A DNA stretch of 64,000 nt from Apibacter raozihei (lineage in GTDB: Bacteria > Bacteroidota > Bacteroidia > Flavobacteriales > Weeksellaceae), in contig NZ_CP034930.1 in assembly GCF_004014855.1 (NCBI RefSeq), positions 2,151,716 to 2,215,715 on the forward strand. The letters run 5' to 3'. A model generated the notes under the pieces. It did not search any database and had not been told where the DNA came from. It saw only the letters and a program-made list of their open reading frames with translations. The position numbers and the translations under genes were made by a program. The stretch's first letter is position 1, and every line of letters begins with the position of its first letter. Below are positions 53,180 to 61,789 of this stretch, piece by piece.

Positions 53180-54571
53180 ATGTCTGAGGTAAAAATTTCA
53201 AAATGGCTTCCCTGGATTGGAGCTATGGCTATCTTTATGCAATCGCTGGATGGTACTATTCTTAATACGGCACTTCCATCCATTGCACATAATTTAAACA
53301 AGTCTCCGTTGGAGATGCAATCCATTATTATAGCCTATACCTTAACTCTGGCTTTATTGATACCTCTAAGTGGCTGGCTTTCCGATAAGTTTGGTTCACG
53401 CAATATATTTATACTGGCAGTAGCTATATTTACGATAGGTTCTTTAGCCTGTGCATTATCCACTTCACTCTCAATGCTTATAGCCATGAGAATTGTTCAA
53501 GCGATAGGGGGCTCTATGATGGTTCCCGTATCAAGATTGGTACTTATTTATGTGTATCCCAAAAACCAATTATTGAAAATAATAAATTTTGTAACTATGC
53601 CGGGACTGGTAGGACCTGTTATTGGCCCTACTTTGGGAGGATGGCTGGTAGAAGTAGCTTCCTGGCATTGGATATTTTTAATCAACTTACCGATTGGAAT
53701 TTTGGGTATAGTGCTGGCATGGAAAATTGTTCCTAATTACAAAAGACTTAAAGGACCCTTTGATTTTAAAGGCCTTTTTCTTTTCAGTATAGGTCTGGTA
53801 TTGCTTTCACTGAGCCTTGAATTTGCCGGTGACGGACTGGCAGGTGGAATAAGCATCTTTTTATTGTTTATATTAGGCATTATTCTTCTCAGAATTTATG
53901 TATATTATTCAAAAAGAACCTCAGATCCGCTGGTCAATTTAAATCTGCTTAAAATACGAACCTTAAGAATAGGTTTAATAGGGAATCTGGTTACCCGACT
54001 GGGAATAGGAGGGGTACCATTTATGCTCCCGCTAATGCTGCAGGTAGGTTTTGGAAAAAGTCCAACGGTTTCCGGGATGATGTTGATTTTTTCAGCCATA
54101 ACTACTATTATAGCAAAATCCTGGGTGGTTCCTCTGGTTAAATATTTTGGTTATAGAAAGTTATTAATGTATAATACTGTGTTTTTAGGATTAGCTATCT
54201 CTTGTTTTGCCCTTCCCAATCGGGAAACCTCATTGCTTTGGCTTATTCCTATTTTAGTAGTTTACGGAGCTTTTAATTCAGTACAAATGGCCTCCATGAA
54301 TAGCATAGCTCTTGCCGATTTAACTCCGGAAGGTGCCAGCGGAGGAAATACTATGCTGTCTGTCATGCAGCAATTATCCATTAGTTTTGGTATTTCTTTA
54401 AGTGCCATGATCTTAAGAACCTATACAGCTATACCCGTGTTCGATTCTGTATCCGGAGCTTTTAAGGCCTCATTTTTGACTCTTGGAATAATTACCCTGC
54501 TGTCTGCTTTTACATTTAAATTTTTAAAGCCTCAGGATGGATCCGAAATGTCAGGAAACAGACTGAAGTAA
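53180..54571 (+). CDS. MFS drug exporter, DHA2 (EmrB/QacA-like) family
   Basis: 463 residues, about 13-14 membrane segments. The motif D1-like LDGTILNTALPSIAHNLNKS opens the protein, motif A is GWLSDKFGSRNIF, and motif C-like GLVGPVIGPTLGGWLVE follows, all typical of DHA2 drug/proton antiporters. No adaptor (EmrA) or regulator adjoins, so the substrate is unknown. Closed by a bidirectional terminator shared with the convergent secreted-protein gene. Confidence 0.92.
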   Translation: MSEVKISKWLPWIGAMAIFMQSLDGTILNTALPSIAHNLNKSPLEMQSIIIAYTLTLALLIPLSGWLSDKFGSRNIFILAVAIFTIGSLACALSTSLSMLIAMRIVQAIGGSMMVPVSRLVLIYVYPKNQLLKIINFVTMPGLVGPVIGPTLGGWLVEVASWHWIFLINLPIGILGIVLAWKIVPNYKRLKGPFDFKGLFLFSIGLVLLSLSLEFAGDGLAGGISIFLLFILGIILLRIYVYYSKRTSDPLVNLNLLKIRTLRIGLIGNLVTRLGIGGVPFMLPLMLQVGFGKSPTVSGMMLIFSAITTIIAKSWVVPLVKYFGYRKLLMYNTVFLGLAISCFALPNRETSLLWLIPILVVYGAFNSVQMASMNSIALADLTPEGASGGNTMLSVMQQLSISFGISLSAMILRTYTAIPVFDSVSGAFKASFLTLGIITLLSAFTFKFLKPQDGSEMSGNRLK

Positions 54572-54600
54572 GATTAAATTTATAGATAATTATTATAAAA

Positions 54601-54626
54601 AAGGTAAGTTAAAACTAACTTACCTT
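54601..54626. terminator. Bidirectional terminator
   Basis: 11-bp perfect stem AAGGTAAGTTA (54601-54611) and TAACTTACCTT (54616-54626) with loop AAAC, flanked by A-runs on the left and T-rich DNA on the right, between the convergent genes ending at 54571 and 54650. Confidence 0.8.
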
Positions 54627-54649
54627 TCCTAGTAAACTTAATGAAAAAA

Positions 54650-55387
54650 TTACTTTATTTGAGAAATTGTGAAAAAAGTATCCGAAGTTGGTGAAACCGA
54701 ACTCAAAGCACTTACACTTAAAACGGTTTTGGCGCCAAAAGCTACTTTGTCTCCGGCGTTTAAACTTACAACACTCGATACTTTGCGTATCGGCGAAGAA
54801 ATGTTTCCCAGGCTAATTCCTAACACGGATATGTTCAGGCTGGTAAAAGTTTCTTCTGCAATCAGAGTGGGGGATTTTGTTCCTACAGGAGTAATAAATA
54901 TTCCTATGCCCGTATTAGCATTAGCAGAAAGTCCCAGAAAGCTGCTGTCCATGGTAAATTGTGCATATAAATTATAAATGCCATCTTCAGGAGCCGTAAA
55001 TTGATAGGTGGATATATCGAAACCATTTCCAATATTAAATCCCGGAGAAGCTACATTATCAAAATTAATGGTTCTCCATCCGCTTAATAAATTTAATCCC
55101 AATACAGTACTTTTTGATTTGCTGCAACCTCTGACAAATATGCGGGGCATTTTAACAAATTCCGTAACCTCTCCCCGTTTAACGTATCCGTCTCCGTCAA
55201 TAGTTATGATTTGTTTTACACTTTTAGAAGTTTTAGTAGAAGATGTAGTAATTTGGTCGGCATCGCGCATTCGTATCTGTCCTACAACATCCAGCATGGC
55301 TGTAGGCTGATCTGTTCCTATGCCCACCTGAGTGTACATAGCTGTACATAGGGAACAAGCCCCTAAAGTAAATAAAAGTTTTTTCAT
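54650..55387 (-). CDS. Secreted protein with a C1q/TNF-like beta domain
   Basis: 245 residues with a signal peptide ending near MYTQ (residue 20). The mature N-terminus VGIGTDQPTAMLDVVGQIRM is a common opening of Bacteroidota surface proteins that resemble phage tail-fibre stalks. Residues about 100-245 carry GFDISTYQFTAPEDGIYNLY and SVVSLNAGDKVAFGA, the pattern of C1q-like jelly-roll domains that form trimers. No T9SS tail is present. It is monocistronic; role likely in surface binding, inferred from the fold only. Confidence 0.75.
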   Translation of the reverse strand: MKKLLFTLGACSLCTAMYTQVGIGTDQPTAMLDVVGQIRMRDADQITTSSTKTSKSVKQIITIDGDGYVKRGEVTEFVKMPRIFVRGCSKSKSTVLGLNLLSGWRTINFDNVASPGFNIGNGFDISTYQFTAPEDGIYNLYAQFTMDSSFLGLSANANTGIGIFITPVGTKSPTLIAEETFTSLNISVLGISLGNISSPIRKVSSVVSLNAGDKVAFGAKTVLSVSALSSVSPTSDTFFTISQIK

Positions 55388-55723
55388 GTTAATAAAAAAT
55401 TAAATAGTAATACTCGTTTTAAAGAATACTGGAGTATTAATTTTTATTGAACAAATATACAATATATATTTATTGAATAATTATATAAATAATTGATATT
55501 TGTTATAATTACCAATCAATATGTATAAATATAATTTAATTGTAAATAGTTATAACTAGCTATTCATAAATCTGATGTAAGTATAGGCGATAATAAATAT
55601 GTAAATAAAAAAACTCAAATTTCTTAATATTTATTAAGAAATTTGAGTTTATTATTAATCGAAAAAGTACAAATTTGCCTTTAAATCCATAAATAAAGGA
55701 TAGAAAAAGGGTAGCGTATAAGG
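55388..55723. other. Intergenic region downstream of copA
   Basis: 336 bases, no gene supported. It contains the copA terminator (listed separately) and, nearer 55388, the presumed promoter of the C1q-like gene in very AT-rich DNA. Confidence 0.5.
55611..55650 (-). terminator. Terminator of copA
   Basis: A 19-bp perfect stem, left arm 55611-55629 beginning AAACTCAAATTTC and right arm 55632-55650, with a 2-base centre, followed on the minus strand by TTTTTT. It lies about 74 bases after the copA stop and could also act on the plus strand. Confidence 0.75.
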
Positions 55724-58165
55724 CTACTTTTTAAGCTTCAGAAGCAAGCTGTTTGTCACAACACTTACACTGCTGAGGGCCATGGCAGCACCAGCAATCA
55801 TAGGGCTCAGAAGAAACCCGTTTACAGGATATAGAATTCCGGCAGCAATAGGTATCCCTATCACATTGTATATAAAAGCCCAGAAAAGATTTTGTTTAAT
55901 TGTAGTAACAGTTTGTTTCGATAATTTTATTGCCTCGGAAACTTTTATTAAGTCACCGGAAATAATGGTCATTTTAGCGGTATCCATAGCTATATCCGAA
56001 CCTTTTCCCATTGCAATGCTTACATTTGCCTGTGCTAAAGCTGCACTATCATTTATTCCGTCTCCTACCATAGCTACCACTTTTCCCTGAGTTTGTAATT
56101 TTTTCACAAAATCTATTTTCCCCTGCGGAGATACAGCTGATTCGTAATTTTTGATTCCTGTCTGCGCTGCAATAGCTTTTGCAGTTGAAGCATTATCTCC
56201 GGTTAGCATATAAACCTCAATATTTTGTTGCTGCAATAAACGGATAGCCTGTGTTGAAGTTTTTTTGATCTGATCTGATAGGGCAAGGCATCCTAAAACT
56301 TTCTCCTGGCTGGCAAAAATGATGACGGTATTTGCCTGTTTTTCTTTTTCATCAATCCAGGTAACTACTGATTCAGGTATTGGAATTTTTTGCTCGTTGA
56401 TTAGTGAGGGATTTCCTACCCAATAGTTTTTATTTTGATAACTTCCAGATATCCCTTTACCGGATACATTTTCAATTTTCAAATCATTGATAAAAGTAAC
56501 AGCTTCCGCAGATAAATAGTTTACCACAGCATCAGCCAGCGGATGTTCGGAAGATTTTTCAATGCTGTACAGGATGCTTTTCATTTGCGTATCGTCATCA
56601 GCCAGCCAGAAACAGTCATTCACTGTGGGTTTGCCTTCGGTAATGGTACCTGTTTTATCCAGGATCATAGAAGTTACATTTTTAGTGGTTTCCAGACTTT
56701 CGGCATCTTTAATAAGTATTCCTTTTTCCGCTCCTTTACCTACACCTACCATAACCGCTGTAGGCGTAGCCAATCCCAGCGCACAAGGACAGGCAATTAC
56801 CAATACGGTAACGAAACACTGTAGTCCGTAGATAAAACCGTGGCTGCCCCCCCAAAGGATCCACAAAAGCAAGGAGAGTAAAGCCACTGAAAAAACTACC
56901 GGAACGAATATACCGGCTATTTTGTCAACTAATTTCTGAACCGGAGCTTTACTACCCTGTGCTTCCTGTATGGTTTTAATAATTTGAGATAAAAGAGTAT
57001 CACCTCCTGTTTTCTCAGCCCGAAACTGAAAACTTCCCTTTTGATTTATTGTGCCTGCAAATACCTGTGAGTCTCTGGTCTTTTCTACAGCTATTGGTTC
57101 TCCGCTAATCATGCTTTCGTCTACAAAGGAAGAGCCGGAAGTAAGGATTCCGTCAACGGCTATTTTTTCGCCGGGTTTCACCAATAAGATCATTCCCGGT
57201 TTTACCGTAGCTACCGGCATTTCCATCTGATGCCCGCCTTCATGAACAACCGTAACGGTTTTTGGTTGTAAACCCATCAGCTTTTTTAAGGCGGAAGAAG
57301 TGTTGCCTTTGGCTTTTTCTTCCAGAATTTTACCTAATAGAACAAAAGTGATCACGACAGCTGAGGCTTCAAAATACACATGAGATTCTAATCCCCGGCT
57401 GGTCCAGAATGAAGGAAATAAGGTATTAAAAACGCTGAATATATACGCAATACCTGTACTTACGGCTACCAGAGTGTCCATGTTGGCAGAACGGTGTTTG
57501 GTCTGCTTGTAGGCTCCTATAAAAAACTGCCTTCCGTAAAAAAACACGACCGGAGTTGCTAACAGCCACATGGCGTAGTTTGCCCACCAGGCATGCATCA
57601 GTCCGGGAGTCATTCCCAATACTACTAAAGGAATGGAAAACACAACGGCTCCCAGGGTTTTGGCTTTTAACTTTTTAAAATTATTTTTGTGTATATCTTC
57701 CAGGGTATCCTGGGCTTCTTCACTTTCATCAATGAGCAGATCATAGCCAGCTCCCTGTAATGATTGTTTTAACTGTTCGGGACTTATAAGGCCGGGAATA
57801 TATTCGACAGAAGCGGTTTCATTGGCGTAGTTTACCGAAGCTGATATAATTCCGGGCAGTTGTTTAAGAATATTCTGCGAACTGTTGGCACAGGATGCGC
57901 AGCTCAGCTTCATTACCGGGAAATTTTTTTTCACGGTGGACACTTCGTATCCCAGGTCGCGTATTTCTTTTACAGCTTTGGGGATAGCCTCCGCCAGATT
58001 ATCAGACGTTATTTTAGCCCGACGGTTATTCAGTTCTACCTGATGCTCCGTAATTTCCGGAAGTTTTTCCAATCCTTTTTCTACCACTAAGGCACAATGT
58101 TCGCTGTCTACATTTTCCAAAGGAATATAAACGGTATTCTTAGTATGTATATGTGTGTTATTCAT
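55724..58165 (-). CDS. copA: Copper-translocating P-type ATPase CopA
   Basis: 813 residues. Two heavy-metal domains lead: the first (residues about 11-78) has lost the CxxC and keeps only Cys24; the second has CASC (Cys89, Cys92). Eight membrane segments carry the CPC metal site (VIACPCALGLATP). The phosphorylated Asp is in DKTGTITEGKP, the HP motif is SSEHPLADA, and GDGINDSAALAQANVSIAMG closes the ATP site. It exports Cu(I) from the cytoplasm. Monocistronic with its own terminator; no CopZ or regulator adjoins. Confidence 0.95.
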   Translation of the reverse strand: MNNTHIHTKNTVYIPLENVDSEHCALVVEKGLEKLPEITEHQVELNNRRAKITSDNLAEAIPKAVKEIRDLGYEVSTVKKNFPVMKLSCASCANSSQNILKQLPGIISASVNYANETASVEYIPGLISPEQLKQSLQGAGYDLLIDESEEAQDTLEDIHKNNFKKLKAKTLGAVVFSIPLVVLGMTPGLMHAWWANYAMWLLATPVVFFYGRQFFIGAYKQTKHRSANMDTLVAVSTGIAYIFSVFNTLFPSFWTSRGLESHVYFEASAVVITFVLLGKILEEKAKGNTSSALKKLMGLQPKTVTVVHEGGHQMEMPVATVKPGMILLVKPGEKIAVDGILTSGSSFVDESMISGEPIAVEKTRDSQVFAGTINQKGSFQFRAEKTGGDTLLSQIIKTIQEAQGSKAPVQKLVDKIAGIFVPVVFSVALLSLLLWILWGGSHGFIYGLQCFVTVLVIACPCALGLATPTAVMVGVGKGAEKGILIKDAESLETTKNVTSMILDKTGTITEGKPTVNDCFWLADDDTQMKSILYSIEKSSEHPLADAVVNYLSAEAVTFINDLKIENVSGKGISGSYQNKNYWVGNPSLINEQKIPIPESVVTWIDEKEKQANTVIIFASQEKVLGCLALSDQIKKTSTQAIRLLQQQNIEVYMLTGDNASTAKAIAAQTGIKNYESAVSPQGKIDFVKKLQTQGKVVAMVGDGINDSAALAQANVSIAMGKGSDIAMDTAKMTIISGDLIKVSEAIKLSKQTVTTIKQNLFWAFIYNVIGIPIAAGILYPVNGFLLSPMIAGAAMALSSVSVVTNSLLLKLKK

Positions 58166-58307
58166 GGGGTTGTATTAGAGTTAATTAACTACTAACGGTC
58201 AAAAGTTATTCCGTTTTTAATTAAAACAAAGGTAAAAGTTAGGTTTTGAAAATTCCTTATACAATTATGGATGAAATTTATACTATGCATATTTCCGATA
58301 ATTTTTA

Positions 58308-58315
58308 TACTTTTG
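58308..58315 (+). promoter_or_regulatory. Promoter -7 box (TACTTTTG) of tRNA-Arg
   Basis: TACTTTTG matches TAnnTTTG and ends 18 bases before the 5' end of the tRNA, a fitting distance for a tRNA promoter. No -33 element is clear. Confidence 0.5.
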
Positions 58316-58333
58316 CAAAATCAAATTCAAAAA

Positions 58334-58405
58334 AGCCTCATAGTTCAATGGATAGAACAAAAGTTTCCTAAACTTTAGATGTGAGTTCGATCCTCGCTGG
58401 GGCTA
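58334..58405 (+). tRNA. tRNA-Arg (anticodon CCT)
   Basis: 72 bases that fold as a complete cloverleaf. Acceptor stem AGCCTCA with TGGGGCT (one wobble), D arm GTTC/GAAC with an 8-base loop, anticodon stem AAAGT/ACTTT around TTCCTAA, which places CCT at positions 34-36, and T arm GTGAG/CTCGC with loop TTCGATC. Discriminator base A; no CCA is encoded. It reads the arginine codon AGG. A terminator follows 15 bases later. Confidence 0.93.
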
Positions 58406-58420
58406 CAATCTGAAATATAA

Positions 58421-58449
58421 AAAACCATCTGCAATCCAGATGGTTTTTT
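58421..58449 (+). terminator. Terminator after tRNA-Arg
   Basis: 11-bp stem AAAACCATCTG (58421-58431) with CAGATGGTTTT (58437-58447), loop CAATC, then TT. Confidence 0.85.
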
Positions 58450-58452
58450 GTA

Positions 58453-58491
58453 TGGAGTCTGCCAGGCCGGAGTCAAACGTACCCGCTAGCC
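58453..58491 (-). other. tRNA-like fragment, antisense
   Basis: A GC-rich patch in AT-rich DNA. On the minus strand it reads GCTAGCGGGTACG, then TTTGACTCCGGCCTGGCAG and ACTCCA. The middle resembles a T arm (GTTCGACTCC type) and the end an acceptor strand, but no complete cloverleaf can be built. It lies just after the tRNA-Arg terminator and may be the remnant of a damaged tRNA or an integration scar. Confidence 0.3.
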
Positions 58492-58499
58492 TTTTTTTA

Positions 58500-58752
58500 T
58501 TTTTATATCCCTATGCGAATTTATAATAACTCAGTATAAATTTTGAAAAAATAAATGCCTGATTCTTAATAACTAAAGAAAAAGAAAATAATTTTTATAG
58601 GGATAAATTTCCTGTTATTTTGTTTAATTTGTATAACATTGTTATAATTTCTAATAAAAATTTAATATTATTTTTATTATTATCTTAAAATAAGTTTTAA
58701 TTTTGTTATTTAAATAATTTAATTTTTTTATAAATTTTAATAAACTGATTTC
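58500..58752. other. AT-rich leader region of the T6SS cargo operon
   Basis: 253 bases, over three quarters A and T, without a supported gene. It must hold the promoter of the vgrG operon. The sharp change to GC-richer coding sequence at 58753 is notable. Confidence 0.5.
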
Positions 58753-60660
58753 ATGGAAACTTATGATCCCGAAGATTTTGCCGGTCTTCCGTTTCGCCTT
58801 TTACCGGAAGAAGAAGAAAAAAAATATTACGCCCGCTACGGAGGCAGTAAAGACAGCCAGTATGGAGACTCTCAGCTGGTGTCAGTGAAAGTACAGATTA
58901 ACGGAAAAGACTATTTTGAGCAGACTCATGTTCAGCTGGAACTTACACAGAGCATTTATGGAGAACATCAATTTCAATTAACCGCCGATCCGGATGAATT
59001 CGGAGAAGGTTCCGCCTATTTATTACAGCATTCCCGTGAGCATTTGGGGAGTCGCATTACTCTGCAATTCCGTCAGTCCGGATCTACGGCTTCAGTATTT
59101 ACCGGTATTATCACCCAGTTGTCCACAAGCAAAAAGGACGGCATCAAGCAGGTCATTCTTAGGGGGAAATCTCCCTCTATGCTCATGGAGAACGGACGGC
59201 ACTGTCGCAGTTTTGAACAAAAGACCCTGGAAGAAATTATAAAACAGGTAAGCCGGAATTATCCGCGGAACCTGATACAGTTTGATGTGAATCCTAACTA
59301 TAAAGAAAAGCTGGCGTATACTACGCAGTATAACCAGAGTGATTATCAGTTTCTGCAATCTCTGGCTGCGAGGTATGGGGAGTATTTTTATTATTCCGGC
59401 GAGCAATTTATCTTTTCAGCCTGGGGAGGTAAAATTGTGGAATTGGTAGAAGGGGAAGACATCTATGATTTTGAACTGAAGATGGAAGTTCAGCCTCAGA
59501 AATTCAGCTATACCGCCTACGACCCCCAACAGGGAACCTCTTATACAACCGCTTCCCAAAATCAGAGAATACAACCCTCGGAGAATCCTTTCCAGCAATT
59601 TGCCCAGAATGCCTCCGAACAGATATTCAATGTAGAGCCCACGGGGCATTTTACTCAGAATCTTCTGCCTCAAAATCAGCTGGATATGCAAAAAACGATG
59701 GAAAGGGAAGGAAAGAAAAGGCAGAATCTGGTTTTTATGGAAGCCACGACCAATCATCCGGGTTTACAGGTAGGAGATATAGTCAAAATGATGGCCTGGA
59801 TGCCGGGGCATGAGACCTTCAAATCCGGGAAAGTTCCGATAGAATCCTATAAAATAATAGAAATCACCCATCGTTTTGCCGATGGAGAAGGGTACAGTAA
59901 CAGCCTGATAGGAGTTCCGAGGGATTTGACGGTTCCTCTACTATTTGAAGATACTCTTTTCCCTAAAGCAGATCTGCAACATGCCACTGTAACCGATAAT
60001 CAGGATCCGTTAAAGATGGGGAGGGTACGGGTACAGTTTGTCTGGCAGCAGACCGACAACGAGCAAACTCCCTGGATACAGGTAATACAGCCCCATGCAG
60101 GAACAGGCAAAGGAACCTACTTCAATCCGGAGATAGGGGAAACGGTGTTATGTGCGTTTCAGGGGGGTAATGCGGAATGTCCTATTGTATTAGGAACCGC
60201 CTATAACGGAGGAGAGATTGCAGCGTACTACACGCAGGGGAATGATGTTAAAGTGATACAAACGAGAAGCGGAACCAAGATCATTTTTAACGATGCTGAG
60301 GGACAGGGCTCTATATTGATCGAAGATCCTAGTGGAAATACCCTGTTTTTAGATGGGGAAGGGAATATAAAGGTTCATGCACCCGAAACCCTATTTATGG
60401 ATGCCAGGAATGTAGTGGTTTCCGCTTCCCAGAATATTAGCCTGAGTGCCGGAGAAAATATATCTGTGATGGCAGGGGAAGATTATAACCTGGCGGCTAC
60501 CAATATTTTTGAAAGTGCCGGATCCTACAGGGAAAGTAAGGCCAAAGAAATAGTTGAAACCTCAGAAAAAGGAACTTATTCAGCCGATACAGATTTGGTA
60601 CGTTTGGAAAGTGGTTCCATGGTGAAGTCCAATAGCGCGCAACAAACCAGTTTACATTAA
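58753..60660 (+). CDS. vgrG: T6SS spike protein VgrG
   Basis: 635 residues. Phage tail-hub (gp27-like) domains fill residues about 40-400: VQLELTQSIYGEHQFQLTAD, VFTGIITQLSTSKKDG and YTTQYNQSDYQFLQSLAARY. A gp5-like OB fold follows (NQDPLKMGRVRVQFVWQQ, GTYFNPEIGETVLCAFQGGN), then a beta-helix of short repeats with alternating hydrophobic residues (ISLSAGENISVMAGEDYNL). This is the puncturing tip of a contractile secretion system, here the Bacteroidota-type T6SS, and carries effectors coded downstream. No tube or sheath genes are in the window. Confidence 0.92.
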   Translation: METYDPEDFAGLPFRLLPEEEEKKYYARYGGSKDSQYGDSQLVSVKVQINGKDYFEQTHVQLELTQSIYGEHQFQLTADPDEFGEGSAYLLQHSREHLGSRITLQFRQSGSTASVFTGIITQLSTSKKDGIKQVILRGKSPSMLMENGRHCRSFEQKTLEEIIKQVSRNYPRNLIQFDVNPNYKEKLAYTTQYNQSDYQFLQSLAARYGEYFYYSGEQFIFSAWGGKIVELVEGEDIYDFELKMEVQPQKFSYTAYDPQQGTSYTTASQNQRIQPSENPFQQFAQNASEQIFNVEPTGHFTQNLLPQNQLDMQKTMEREGKKRQNLVFMEATTNHPGLQVGDIVKMMAWMPGHETFKSGKVPIESYKIIEITHRFADGEGYSNSLIGVPRDLTVPLLFEDTLFPKADLQHATVTDNQDPLKMGRVRVQFVWQQTDNEQTPWIQVIQPHAGTGKGTYFNPEIGETVLCAFQGGNAECPIVLGTAYNGGEIAAYYTQGNDVKVIQTRSGTKIIFNDAEGQGSILIEDPSGNTLFLDGEGNIKVHAPETLFMDARNVVVSASQNISLSAGENISVMAGEDYNLAATNIFESAGSYRESKAKEIVETSEKGTYSADTDLVRLESGSMVKSNSAQQTSLH

Positions 60661-60667
60661 AAAAGTC

Positions 60668-61720
60668 ATGTTTGAAGGCAAAATCATACGAACTATTGGG
60701 GGAGAAAGTGTAAAAAAGGCAAGTTATTCCCTTAGATTAACAGCTACTCAGAGTGACCTCACTTTTAATTCACCCACCCAGGTAGTAATTAACGGAAAGC
60801 AAGGAGGAGTAGAATATAGGAATGATTATGTTCCGGAAAAGGAGGAAGATAAGATTACTGAAGTTATCCAGTTAGAAATTACCAAGGAAATTACGGGATA
60901 TACCCTTCAGGATTTGAAAGGGTTTGAAAAAGCCGTAGTGAAAACCAATGGCGATTTTGGTATTTCCTATTATGATACAGCAGTGATTGTTCCTACCTAT
61001 AAAACGAATATAAAAAAGGTAAAAATAACTAAAGACGGTAATATTTTATCTCAGGAAACAGCCGGAGAATTTGATGTAACCCGGGATGCCTGGTATTATT
61101 TAGGAGCTACAGAATTTAAAGAGTATAATATACCCGTAGAGGGTAAATATAAACTTTTAAACAGAGCTTTTGTCCCCTCCAGTTACACTGAAAATTTATA
61201 TGATACTATTGAAGTTGCCAATTATCCAAAATTTACCATTTTTGGAGCTCATGCCAAAGCCTATATTCTGACTTGTTCCGGAAACAGAAAGATTGCTGCC
61301 CAACCATTAGAAACAATGCAAACCCTTGACGGAAGAAAAATTAGCGGAACCAGGGCAGACCCTGGATTTGCAACAGATGTCATGGTGCATATAGGAGGGT
61401 ATTATACGGTGGATATATTAGGGAAACGTTTGGGAGGATCCTATGGTTGTTTTGGTTTTATACAAAAAGAAAATATTTTACTTACTCCCGAATTGGCAAG
61501 AAAAGCATCTGAAAGTTTAGATCCGTCAAGCTTAGATCCGAAAAGTAATGCTTTTGCAGTGCATACATCCAATAGTGCCTGGAAAAAGATTACTAATCAA
61601 ATTGATACTTTGTGTGCTCAACGAAAACTGCAAATTCTATTGTTGGACAGAGATGAAACTAAAAACTATATTCCTGATGAAATTTTATATATAGATGCTT
61701 ATATCCCTGTCGAATCCTGA
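60668..61720 (+). CDS. Candidate T6SS effector with an L,D-transpeptidase-like motif
   Basis: 350 residues, no signal peptide. The central part contains His241-Ile-Gly-Gly and, after 16 residues, Ser258-Tyr-Gly-Cys261 (GGSYGCFGFI). This matches the H-x(14-17)-[ST]-x-G-C layout of YkuD-type L,D-transpeptidases and of DUF2778/Tlde1 T6SS effectors that attack peptidoglycan, with Tyr in place of the usual His before Gly-Cys. The first 150 residues are beta-rich and resemble no known domain. It starts 7 bases after vgrG, the usual place for a VgrG-loaded effector. Function inferred from motif and position. Confidence 0.65.
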   Translation: MFEGKIIRTIGGESVKKASYSLRLTATQSDLTFNSPTQVVINGKQGGVEYRNDYVPEKEEDKITEVIQLEITKEITGYTLQDLKGFEKAVVKTNGDFGISYYDTAVIVPTYKTNIKKVKITKDGNILSQETAGEFDVTRDAWYYLGATEFKEYNIPVEGKYKLLNRAFVPSSYTENLYDTIEVANYPKFTIFGAHAKAYILTCSGNRKIAAQPLETMQTLDGRKISGTRADPGFATDVMVHIGGYYTVDILGKRLGGSYGCFGFIQKENILLTPELARKASESLDPSSLDPKSNAFAVHTSNSAWKKITNQIDTLCAQRKLQILLLDRDETKNYIPDEILYIDAYIPVES

Positions 61721-61789
61721 TTGTGATCATTTTTTTGATCTACGGGATTGAATACGTTTTGTTGAAGTGACCTAATATGTAAATAAGCG

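Noticed and set aside
55611-55650. The 19-bp inverted repeat as an insertion-sequence end
   Set aside because: There is no transposase nearby and its position after copA with a T-run fits a terminator.
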